A stretch of DNA of 64,000 bases from Neobacillus mesonae (GTDB taxonomy: Bacteria > Bacillota > Bacilli > Bacillales > Cytobacillaceae): NCBI RefSeq assembly GCF_001636315.1, contig NZ_KV440949.1, positions 1,652,203 through 1,716,202 on the forward strand, read 5' to 3'. Below, in pieces: positions 51,869-59,798 of this stretch (position 1 is its first letter; each line of letters begins with the position of its first letter). Below the pieces are notes generated by a model. The model was not told the DNA's origin, searched no databases, and saw only the letters and a program-made list of their open reading frames with translations. A program made the position numbers and the translations under genes.

Positions 51869-53080
51869 TTAGAGCGACGGCTGATAGGCTGTTTCTGGAA
51901 TCTTTTCGTAGTCTTCCGGATTTAATTTATTTACGGAACCATCAGCTACCCCATTAATAATTCCGTAAAGTCCTGTTTCAACTGCCTTCACCAATTGCCC
52001 TTTCTTCTTTTGCCCTAATGTATGAGACTGCCCTCTTACTTCAAAAAGAATCGTGCCGCTGCCATTTAAGGCAAAGCTCCCAAGAGCTGTTCCAGGAAGG
52101 TCTAAATTTCGTTGATAAAGCGTAATATTGTTAAACACTGAGTTTTCACCAATCGATTGAAGTGCATTGTATGCCGCTAGATTTAGCTGCTTAGAGAAGT
52201 CAACGTTATAGTTTTTAGCATACTGTGCATACTTGACCCCTTTTTCAGACCGCGGGTCCGGCACAAATTCGGCTGATAATGACATTGTTACAAGATCATC
52301 CGTACCCTCTACATAATATTGTCCTTGATGGTGTAAATCAATGAATACGTCGACTTTGCCGAATTCTTTTTGCAGCGACTTATAAACATCCCTAACCGTT
52401 TGCGACTCTGGTGTTATGTACCAGCCCGGCCTATCTGAAGCCCCAGGGAAATCTGCTGCTTTAGGTGCGTAATTTAAATTAGGATTAAAGTCACGGTTTA
52501 CGTCAAAGCCTGGCTTTCCAGTATAATCTCTCTCCTGTCTTACTCCCGATGCATAATAATTCCAAGCCGGTTTTGATGCTGCAGCAAGCTGCGGGAATTT
52601 CGCAATGACTTCAGCCCACGACATATCATTTCCACGTCGGTCGAGCTCGGACGCATCAGGGTTCATTTTTGGCAGCACCACCAACGTAATTTCTTTTCGA
52701 ATCTTCTCTGCCTCAGTGGAGTTGCTAGACCCAACATATTGCAGGAGATTCAGAATCGCCTCTGTTCCGGTCTTTTCATTTCCATGAATTTCACTTTCAA
52801 TGAGGACTACTTTTTTTCCATTTCCTACTCGCGCCTTGTAAATATCTCTGCCGCGGTTCGATTGGCCCACTACCTCTACGGCTACTCTGCCTTGGCTGTT
52901 TTTCTCAATTTGCTGGAGTCTTTTTATCATTTCCGCATGGTCGGTAAACCCTTTAATAGAATAAACTTGATTTTCATTGGTCAAATTTCCATTTGGGGAA
53001 TTCGTTGCTAAAGTCGGCGTGGCTAAACTAGCACAAAGTGTAGCAGCCATCAGGCCTGTCATCATCTTTTTCTTCTTCAT
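51869..53080 (-). CDS. Secreted M14-family zinc carboxypeptidase
   Basis: A 403-residue secreted peptidase. The start is ATG 53080 with AGGAG 8 bp upstream. A signal peptide (MMTGLMAATLCASLATPTLA) precedes an M14 domain with the zinc motif ESEIHGNEKTG (HxxE), NPDASELDRRGND, FDVNRDFNPN, the third zinc ligand in FIDLHHQGQYY and a late catalytic Glu in TILFEVRGQS. It trims C-terminal residues from peptides, possibly muropeptide stems given the neighbourhood. A single gene with its own terminator. Confidence 0.92.
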   Translation of the reverse strand: MKKKKMMTGLMAATLCASLATPTLATNSPNGNLTNENQVYSIKGFTDHAEMIKRLQQIEKNSQGRVAVEVVGQSNRGRDIYKARVGNGKKVVLIESEIHGNEKTGTEAILNLLQYVGSSNSTEAEKIRKEITLVVLPKMNPDASELDRRGNDMSWAEVIAKFPQLAAASKPAWNYYASGVRQERDYTGKPGFDVNRDFNPNLNYAPKAADFPGASDRPGWYITPESQTVRDVYKSLQKEFGKVDVFIDLHHQGQYYVEGTDDLVTMSLSAEFVPDPRSEKGVKYAQYAKNYNVDFSKQLNLAAYNALQSIGENSVFNNITLYQRNLDLPGTALGSFALNGSGTILFEVRGQSHTLGQKKKGQLVKAVETGLYGIINGVADGSVNKLNPEDYEKIPETAYQPSL

Positions 53081-53348
53081 CTCCATCACTCCTCTAGTAT
53101 TTTCGCATACAACTACTATTCTATTAAGAGCTTCGGTCAAAAGGTGTTATATTATCGGGGAGAAAAACTTCTATTTTTGTAATAAAAATGCTAATTTTGT
53201 CTAATTATCTGAAAATTAGGATACAAATAACAAGATTAGTCCCCTGCTTTCCTTCTACTAATTTAGATGAAATGAACTAGTAATGATTTGATGGTTTGGA
53301 CTGTAAGATTTATAAAATCGCCACTAAAAAACCTTCCCCCATGCATCT

Positions 53349-53363
53349 TGAAATAAAATTTCA
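53349..53363. promoter_or_regulatory. Putative MurR operator before amiE-nagZ-namZ
   Basis: TGAAATAAAATTTCA differs from the murQ repeat TGAAATATGATTTCA (20038) only in the centre. It lies in the 480-bp gap before the AmiE-like gene; the rest of that gap shows no gene. Confidence 0.55.
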
Positions 53364-53489
53364 CCATTTCACTAAATATTTTAAAAAATAAATCTATCTT
53401 CACGGTCCTTTTTACCTAATTTTTGGTGGTTATGGGTCTTAGGTGGCATGGACGGAGCCGTGGGATTGGCGATATGCTTTTACTATCAA

Positions 53490-53505
53490 TTGGAAGCGCT
53501 GTCAG
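53490..53505. promoter_or_regulatory. cre-like site before amiE-nagZ-namZ
   Basis: TTGGAAGCGCTGTCAG matches 14 of 16 positions of the cre consensus WTGNAANCGNWWNCAW, 62 bp before the start codon. It parallels the cre site before murQ. Confidence 0.5.
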
Positions 53506-53566
53506 CGGGTTTTGCGATACATACGTCTTTCGCTTACAATTGAAATCATTCATAAGGGGAGGACAT

Positions 53567-55252
53567 ATGATTAGAAAAACGCTTATTTTCAGTTCTGTTT
53601 GTACTATTTTTCTAGGTACTTCTACGGTCTTTGCAGGAGGTGATGTCCCTTTGAGTCCACCGATAGAAAAGAAGGAAAAAGCCAATGTTCCATCCGAGAA
53701 GCCGCACCCTGTTTTCACCTGGAATTCCAACATCCTGCCGACATCCGGCGTTCTACACCCTGGCTCTGCTAGAGGCGCGGGCATGGTGGAAGCCCCTCTC
53801 CAGCAAATCGACCAAATACTAAACCAAGCTATTTCGGAAAATGTTATGCCCGGTGCAGTAGCCTTTGTCGCGCGTGGCGGGCAGATTGTGAAGCACGATG
53901 CCTATGGATATGCAGCAAAATACACGGATGGCAAGTTCACAGAAATGGAACACCCGATTGCCATGCAGGAGAATACCATTTTTGACCTGGCATCCATCAG
54001 TAAAATTTTTACGTCGACCGCGGTGATGCAGCTTTTTGAAAAAGGCTTGTTCCAGCTTGATGACCCTGTTGCGAAGTATATTCCGGAATTCTCAGCTAAC
54101 GGCAAGGAAAACGTTACGATCCGCCAGCTCTTGACCCATACGTCTGGATTTACTGCCTGGATTCCACTTTATTCACAAGGGAATTCACGTGAAGACCGTC
54201 TTCAAATCGTTTTTAATCAGCCGTTAAAAAATGCACCCGGCACCAACTATGAATACAGCGATTTGAACATGATCACCCTAGGGGCTTTAATCGAGAAGTT
54301 ATCGGGGCAGCGCCAGGATGTTTTCGTTAAAGAGCATATTACGGAACCGTTAGGAATGAAGGATACGATGTACAATCCGCCAGCTGCGTTAAAAAATCGA
54401 ATTGCCGCTACAGAATTCCAAGCGACTCCGAACCGCGGGCTCGTTTGGGGCGAGGTTCATGATGAAAACGCCTGGTCGCTCGATGGTGTCGCCGGACATG
54501 CAGGCGTGTTCTCAACTGCTCAGGATCTTGCAAAATTGGCGTATATTTTTATCAACGACGGCAAGTATGGTGGAAAAAGAATTCTTAAGCCGGAGACGGT
54601 CAAATTGCTGCTGGAAAATCAGAATGCCGCTTTCCCTGGTGATGACCACGGGCTTGGCTGGGAGCTCGGCCAAGGCTGGTACATGGACGCTTTATCAGAG
54701 GGTACCTACTCCTTCGGCCATACGGGCTATACCGGGACATCGATTGTCGTCAGCCCGAACAACAAAACGATTGCGATTTTGCTGACGAACCGGGTTCATC
54801 CTTCGAGAGCTACGGTGTCTACGAACCAGACGCGGCGGTTGTTTGCTCGTCAGGTTGCTGATGCCATTCAGGTTTCGATTCCTGGGAATGGTTCTGCATG
54901 GTTTGCCGGATACGGCGATAAAATCAATCGTGTAATGGAAGCTGATTTGAAGCTTGAGGCTGACGCGAAATTGACATTTACCACTTGGCACCGGCTTGAA
55001 AATCAGGCGGATTATGGTGCAGTGGAAGTGCTGATCGACGGCGGATGGCAAAGACTCGCATCGTTTACAGGTGCAAGCAATGGCTGGGAAGCGAAATCCA
55101 TCGTGATCCCTAAGGATGCATCGAAGCTAAGGTTTGTGTACCAAACGGATTCTTCCGTGAACGGTCGTGGAATCTATATCCTTGATCCAAAAATTGATTC
55201 CGGCAGCGGTCTTGATTTTTCGAAAAATGATTGGGTGTTGCGGAACTATTAG
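53567..55252 (+). CDS. amiE: Exported N-acetylmuramoyl-L-alanine amidase, beta-lactamase fold (AmiE-like)
   Basis: A 561-residue serine hydrolase. ATG 53567 has AAGGGGAGGA upstream; the longer frame to 53423 is unsupported. After a signal peptide (TLIFSSVCTIFLGTSTVFA) comes the beta-lactamase-like domain with the catalytic S-x-x-K in DLASISKIFTSTA, the YSD-type motif YEYSDLNMITLG and a late HTGYTGTS. Bacillus AmiE removes peptides from MurNAc outside the cell so that NagZ and NamZ can act. Beyond about residue 440 there is an extra beta-rich domain (WFAGYGDKINRVMEADLKLE, VEVLIDGGWQRLASFTG), which looks like a carbohydrate-binding or jelly-roll fold. Followed by nagZ. Confidence 0.85.
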   Translation: MIRKTLIFSSVCTIFLGTSTVFAGGDVPLSPPIEKKEKANVPSEKPHPVFTWNSNILPTSGVLHPGSARGAGMVEAPLQQIDQILNQAISENVMPGAVAFVARGGQIVKHDAYGYAAKYTDGKFTEMEHPIAMQENTIFDLASISKIFTSTAVMQLFEKGLFQLDDPVAKYIPEFSANGKENVTIRQLLTHTSGFTAWIPLYSQGNSREDRLQIVFNQPLKNAPGTNYEYSDLNMITLGALIEKLSGQRQDVFVKEHITEPLGMKDTMYNPPAALKNRIAATEFQATPNRGLVWGEVHDENAWSLDGVAGHAGVFSTAQDLAKLAYIFINDGKYGGKRILKPETVKLLLENQNAAFPGDDHGLGWELGQGWYMDALSEGTYSFGHTGYTGTSIVVSPNNKTIAILLTNRVHPSRATVSTNQTRRLFARQVADAIQVSIPGNGSAWFAGYGDKINRVMEADLKLEADAKLTFTTWHRLENQADYGAVEVLIDGGWQRLASFTGASNGWEAKSIVIPKDASKLRFVYQTDSSVNGRGIYILDPKIDSGSGLDFSKNDWVLRNY

Positions 55253-55270
55253 AAAAGGGGAAGTTGGATT

Positions 55271-55363
55271 CGCTAATAAAACGCTCGAATTCGCTAATAA
55301 AAGGCTGTAAATCGCTAATAAAACTTAAAAAACCGCTAATAGACCGGTGAAACTCACTAATAA
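55271..55363. repeat. 21-bp-period array, core CGCTAATAA (5 cores)
   Basis: Cores start at 55271, 55292, 55313, 55334 and 55355 (CACTAATAA in the last), exactly 21 bp apart. Spacers are unrelated. It lies between the amiE stop and the nagZ ribosome binding site, within a probable operon. Confidence 0.92.
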
Positions 55364-55397
55364 GCACCACATTAAATAGAGAGGAGAAATGCAATCC

Positions 55398-57458
55398 ATG
55401 AAAAAAATTATTTTTTCACTATTGGCCATTATCCTGGCGGTTACGGGAATTCCTCTTACGGGAGCAAAGGCTGCTACAAACATCAAGGACCTCGTCATTG
55501 ACTTGAACGTCCCGCAGGTTACAAGAGACGTGCAAGACAATAAGCTTCAGCTGAACCCGCTGCACGTTTATGAAGATGGGGACTTCATGCTGGCTTCGAA
55601 AAATCTAACCTGGAAGTCATCAAACAAAAATGTAGCCGATGTCAAGAACGGGGAAGTGACGTTAAAAGGCCACAACGGCAAAACATTTATTTCAGTCAGC
55701 GATGGAACATACAGTGACCGAATTTCCATTCAATACAAAGGCAACCAGGAGAAAATTCTTGTGAAAAAGGAAAGTGGCTCACGCTATGACTTAATCGGCG
55801 AGGCAATCAAGCAAATGACGATGGAGGAAAAAGTCGGACAAATGCTGATGCCGGACTTCCGTACATGGAAGGGAAAAAATGTTACCGTCATGAACGACGA
55901 AATTGCGAAGCTCGTGAATGATTACCATCTTGGCGGCGTGATTCTTTTTCGCGAAAATACAGTAACAGCGGAGCAAACTACAAAGCTAGTTCATGCTTAT
56001 CAAGAAGCCGCGGAAAAATATGGGCTGCTGATTTCAATTGACCAGGAAGGCGGTATTGTTACCCGCCTGCAAACAGGGACTGACTTCCCCGGCAACATGG
56101 CGCTTGGGGCGACACGCTCTGAAGAAACAGCAGAAAAAGTCGGCCGTGCCATCGGCGAAGAGCTGCATGCACTTGGCATCAACATGAATTTCGGCCCTTC
56201 ACTCGATATTAATAACAATCCAGATAACCCAGTCATCGGTGTCCGTTCATTCGGTGAGTCACCGGAGCTAGTGGCGAATTTGGGCAATGCCTACATTAAA
56301 GGGCTGCACGAAAGCGGTACCGCTTCAACAGCGAAACATTTCCCGGGTCACGGCGATACGGCAGTGGACTCCCATGTTGGTCTGCCGGAAGTTCCATATG
56401 ATATCGACCGGTTGAAAAAGGTGGAACTTTATCCGTTCCAGCAGGCAATGGATGGAGGAATTGACGCCATTATGACGGCCCATGTTACCTTCCCGAAAAT
56501 TGATGATACGAAGGCGATTTCGAAAAAGGATGGCACGGAAATTGCTGTGCCGGCCACACTGTCACATAAAGTGTTAACGGGACTGATGCGCGAGGAAATG
56601 GGCTTTAAAGGCGTAATCGTGACAGATGCGATGAATATGGGTGCGCTTGCTGACCATTTTGGTTCGGTTGATGCCGCCATCCGTGCAGTCAAAGCGGGTA
56701 CGGATATCCTGTTAATGCCAGTCGGAATTGAAGCGGTAGCAAAGGGACTTTATGAGGCAGTAAATTCCGGCGACATTTCGATGGATCGAATCGAAGCGTC
56801 AGTAGAGCGAATTTTAACATTGAAATTAAACAGAGGGATTGTAAAGGAAGAAGTTGGCAGCAGCCTTGAGGAAAAGGTGGCAAATGCGGTGAAGGTTGTC
56901 AGCTCGCCTGAACACAAAGCGATTGAAACAGAAGCCGCAGCAAAATCAATAACACTTGTAAAAAATAATGCCGCCCTTCCGCTGAAAGTTTCTGCAAAGG
57001 ATAAAATCGCTGTTGTCGGCTATTCCGGCTATTATGTCGATACCCTTGCGGATGAGGTGAAAAAGCACCATGACAATGTGGTTTATATTAACACCTCCGG
57101 ACCGCTAACCGCTGCACAATTGGCTACGGTGAAGGATGCGAAAGCCATTATTGTCGGGACCTATACATCAAGCGTCGGCGGCCGTGCACCGAATGCCAGC
57201 CAAATGGTGATGACGAATCAGTTAATTGATGCGACAGATGCCCCAGTGATCGCAGTCGGGATTCGCAATCCGTATGATGTAATGTCCTATCCAAATGTCG
57301 ATGCCTACTTGGTACAATACGGCTTCCGTCCGGCAAGCTTCGAAGCTTCTGTCAACACGATTTTTGGTGAGAATCAGCCGGTTGGCAAGCTGCCGGTGAC
57401 GATTTATAACCAAGACGGCAGCGTGATGTATGGATTTGGGCATGGGCTGAGCTATTAA
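55398..57458 (+). CDS. nagZ: Exported beta-N-acetylglucosaminidase, GH3
   Basis: A 686-residue glycosidase that removes GlcNAc from muropeptides. ATG 55398 is preferred (GGAG 11 bp upstream; ATG 55389 is too close). A signal peptide is followed by an Ig-like (BIG2-type) domain of about 100 residues (DGDFMLASKNLTWKSSNKNV), then the GH3 domain with QMLMPDF, SIDQEGGIVTRL, NFGPSLDINNNP, KHFPGHGDTAVDSHVGLP (catalytic His/Asp dyad) and VTDAMNMGAL. A C-terminal GH3_C-like domain ends GHGLSY. Second gene of the amiE-nagZ-namZ set. Confidence 0.93.
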   Translation: MKKIIFSLLAIILAVTGIPLTGAKAATNIKDLVIDLNVPQVTRDVQDNKLQLNPLHVYEDGDFMLASKNLTWKSSNKNVADVKNGEVTLKGHNGKTFISVSDGTYSDRISIQYKGNQEKILVKKESGSRYDLIGEAIKQMTMEEKVGQMLMPDFRTWKGKNVTVMNDEIAKLVNDYHLGGVILFRENTVTAEQTTKLVHAYQEAAEKYGLLISIDQEGGIVTRLQTGTDFPGNMALGATRSEETAEKVGRAIGEELHALGINMNFGPSLDINNNPDNPVIGVRSFGESPELVANLGNAYIKGLHESGTASTAKHFPGHGDTAVDSHVGLPEVPYDIDRLKKVELYPFQQAMDGGIDAIMTAHVTFPKIDDTKAISKKDGTEIAVPATLSHKVLTGLMREEMGFKGVIVTDAMNMGALADHFGSVDAAIRAVKAGTDILLMPVGIEAVAKGLYEAVNSGDISMDRIEASVERILTLKLNRGIVKEEVGSSLEEKVANAVKVVSSPEHKAIETEAAAKSITLVKNNAALPLKVSAKDKIAVVGYSGYYVDTLADEVKKHHDNVVYINTSGPLTAAQLATVKDAKAIIVGTYTSSVGGRAPNASQMVMTNQLIDATDAPVIAVGIRNPYDVMSYPNVDAYLVQYGFRPASFEASVNTIFGENQPVGKLPVTIYNQDGSVMYGFGHGLSY

Positions 57459-57486
57459 TTGACCAGGCCATGATTTTTTACCAATC

Positions 57487-57768
57487 TTTGTACAATTGAG
57501 CTTGATTTACGTAAGATTGGGATTGTTTTTTGTAAAATTGACTTCCGATTATGTGGAAATAAAAGAGTCTAGCCTAAATTATTCCAAACTTTGTATAAAT
57601 GAGTTGCGTTTTCGAATAAAAGGCAGTGATTTTTGTAAAATAAGTTCTGCATTTTGTAAAAACACCAAAGGTTTATCCATCTTATCCCAACATTCGTAAA
57701 AAAGATCTTAAATTACGTAAAAAAGGCACCGTCTTTTGTAAAATTAGCCCTACATTATGTAGAAAAAA
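57487..57768. repeat. 21-bp-period array, core TTTGTAAAA (12 cores)
   Basis: The G of the core T(T/C/A)GTA lies at 57490, 57511, 57532, 57553, 57593, 57614, 57635, 57656, 57696, 57717, 57738 and 57759. Steps are 21 bp apart from two 40-bp steps. Spacers are unrelated. It fills the 376-bp gap between nagZ and namZ, which contains no gene. Confidence 0.88.
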
Positions 57769-57834
57769 ATTACATCTCAACGGCGGGGGAACACCCCTCC
57801 CCGCCAATTTCGGAATCAAGAGGAGGTTTTATTT

Positions 57835-59088
57835 TTGAAAAAGTTACTGACTGGGCTGCTGGCGCTGGTTCTCCTGCTTTCTACAGTTTCAGCCGCCATC
57901 GCCAAAAACGATAAAGAGAAGAAAAGTAAGAAGTTCCGCCTAGGTGTGGAAGTACTCCTGCAGGACAAGCTGGATTTAATCAAAGGTAAACGTGTTGGAC
58001 TGATCACCAATCCTACTGGTGTCGACCAGGACCTTAATAGTATCGTAGATTTGCTTTACAACAACCCCAATGTTGAGCTGACAGCGCTTTATGGTCCGGA
58101 GCATGGAGTCCGCGGGGATGCTCAGGCCGGGCAGTATGTAGAAAAATATATCGATGAGAAAACTGGTATTCCTGTCTACAGTTTGTACGGCGCAACGAAA
58201 AAGCCGACCCCGGAAATGCTGAGCGATGTGGATGTACTGTTGTTTGACATTCAAGACGTCGGAACCCGCTATTACACCTACATTTACACAATGGCACTGG
58301 CGATGGAAGCAGCGAAGGAAAACAATATTCCGTTTATCGTCCTCGATCGCCCGAATCCAATCAGCGGTACAAAGGTCGAGGGACCGGTTCTTGAAGACAA
58401 ATACTCTTCCTTTGTAGGCGAATATCCAATTCCTGTCCGCCACGGTATGACGGTCGGCGAACTGGCGAAACTTTTTAACAAAGAATTTGCAATCGGCGCT
58501 GATTTAACGGTTGTAAAAATGGACGGCTGGAAACGAAACATGTATTACGATGACACACCATTGCAATTTGTCCTGCCATCGCCAAACATGCCAACTTTGG
58601 ATACTGCCCTTGTTTATCCGGGCGCAGCCTTGATTGAAGGTGTTGCCAATGTTTCCGAGGGCCGCGGTACAACGAAGCCGTTTGAATTAATCGGGGCTCC
58701 GTTTATTAACAGCACGGACTTGGCAGCGAAGCTGAACTCGTATCATCTGCCTGGCGTGAAATTCCGTGCCGCTTCGTTCACACCAACATTTTCAAAGAAT
58801 GTGAACCAGCTGAGCCATGGAATTCAAATCCATGTGACAAACCGTGATGCTTACAAGCCATTTGAAACTGGACTATACATTGTAAAAACGATTCATGATA
58901 TGTATCCAAATGACTTCCAGTTCCGCGCTCGCAACAGCGCCGGTGTCTCCTTCTTCGACCAGCTTGTCGGTAACGGCTCCATCCGCGACGGAATCGAAAC
59001 AGGCAAATCCATCGAAGAAATGAAAAAAGAATGGCAGCCAGGATTGAAAAAATTTATGGAAACTAGAGATAAGTATCTGTTATATTAA
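57835..59088 (+). CDS. namZ: Exo-beta-N-acetylmuramidase (NamZ, DUF1343, GH171)
   Basis: A 417-residue exported protein of the DUF1343 family, now known in Bacillus as NamZ, which releases MurNAc from the non-reducing ends of muropeptides. TTG 57835 has AGAGGAGGT upstream. After a signal peptide (LLTGLLALVLLLSTVSAAIA) it shows GVEVLLQDKLDLIKGKRVGL, TNPTGVD, LYGPEHGVRGDAQAG, DIQDVGTRYYTYIYTM, LDRPNPISG and FVLPSPNMPTLDTALVYPG. Third member of the amiE-nagZ-namZ set; its product is imported by MurP. Confidence 0.93.
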   Translation: MKKLLTGLLALVLLLSTVSAAIAKNDKEKKSKKFRLGVEVLLQDKLDLIKGKRVGLITNPTGVDQDLNSIVDLLYNNPNVELTALYGPEHGVRGDAQAGQYVEKYIDEKTGIPVYSLYGATKKPTPEMLSDVDVLLFDIQDVGTRYYTYIYTMALAMEAAKENNIPFIVLDRPNPISGTKVEGPVLEDKYSSFVGEYPIPVRHGMTVGELAKLFNKEFAIGADLTVVKMDGWKRNMYYDDTPLQFVLPSPNMPTLDTALVYPGAALIEGVANVSEGRGTTKPFELIGAPFINSTDLAAKLNSYHLPGVKFRAASFTPTFSKNVNQLSHGIQIHVTNRDAYKPFETGLYIVKTIHDMYPNDFQFRARNSAGVSFFDQLVGNGSIRDGIETGKSIEEMKKEWQPGLKKFMETRDKYLLY

Positions 59089-59095
59089 GGAAAAA

Positions 59096-59137
59096 GGTGT
59101 CAGGCACCATGTGAATTTTTCACATGGTGCCTGACAC
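59096..59137. repeat. GGTGTCAGGCACC palindrome after namZ
   Basis: A ~41-bp palindrome of the window-wide family 8 bp beyond the namZ stop, followed on the plus strand by TCTTTCTATG. The T-run is weak, so termination is uncertain. Its right end is 15 bp before the ribosome binding site of the next gene. Confidence 0.75.
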
Positions 59138-59159
59138 TCTTTCTATGAAGGGAGAGGAA

Positions 59160-59537
59160 ATGATGTATCCTAGTGTTTTTGTTGATCCGATGATTGATTT
59201 GAATAGTATTAACGTGGTGTCTGTGATTGTTGTTTTTAGGACACCGCCGGCGAGTTCAGCGGTCGCGCATGCAAAGATGGCGGGTGTGCCACTTACGTTA
59301 GAACAGGCGGAGCAGGATGTGAAGGAAAGCCATCACCGGTTTCAAAGAGATGTTAAAAGGTATTTGGAGAGTGCCCATATCCCTTACAAGATTACCAATA
59401 CGTACTCTTCAGCTCTAAACGGTGTCGCCATGTCCCTTCCTGCTGTGGCCATAAGGCAATTGCTGCACTCACCCGAAATTCAATCCATCCATGCCAACAA
59501 GGAAATAAGCCTGGATCCCCCAATGAGTCCGCGATAA
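59160..59537 (+). CDS. Free-standing I9 propeptide-like protein (putative protease inhibitor)
   Basis: A 125-residue protein from ATG 59160 (GGGAGAGG upstream; 59163 is an alternative start). The body VVSVIVVFRTPPASSAVAHA ... VKRYLESAHIPYKITNTYSSALNGVAMSLP, LLHSPEIQSIHANKEISL follows the fold pattern of the inhibitor I9 propeptide of subtilases and parallels the propeptide of the protease encoded next (VAVIVELSEMPVAL ... FTYDYTFNGLALKVK, LDGVKMIEPDVEM). It has no signal peptide and no catalytic domain. It may inhibit or help fold a subtilase, or be a relic of one. Confidence 0.7.
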   Translation: MMYPSVFVDPMIDLNSINVVSVIVVFRTPPASSAVAHAKMAGVPLTLEQAEQDVKESHHRFQRDVKRYLESAHIPYKITNTYSSALNGVAMSLPAVAIRQLLHSPEIQSIHANKEISLDPPMSPR

Positions 59538-59798
59538 TTCTACTAACTTTTAAGATAGGGGAAATCATTACCGCATTTCCCCCTAATTTCCCCCATTTTC
59601 CGACAGCAAAAATAGACATAGTTTCCCGAAATGTTATTCTATCTTTTATTTGGACTCCCGTAATATAATACTCTTGTAGACTAATATTTCCAAATATTCA
59701 TAATATTAATCAACTATTCCTTAATACATATTGTGAGGTGATCAGTAGGCAGCAGCTCTAGGTTTATTGAAATTTAAAAATGAAAGGGGTTTCATAAT

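Noticed and set aside
57496..57699. Plus-strand 67-residue frame between nagZ and namZ
   Set aside because: It lies entirely in the 21-bp array, with no binding site and no recognisable domain.
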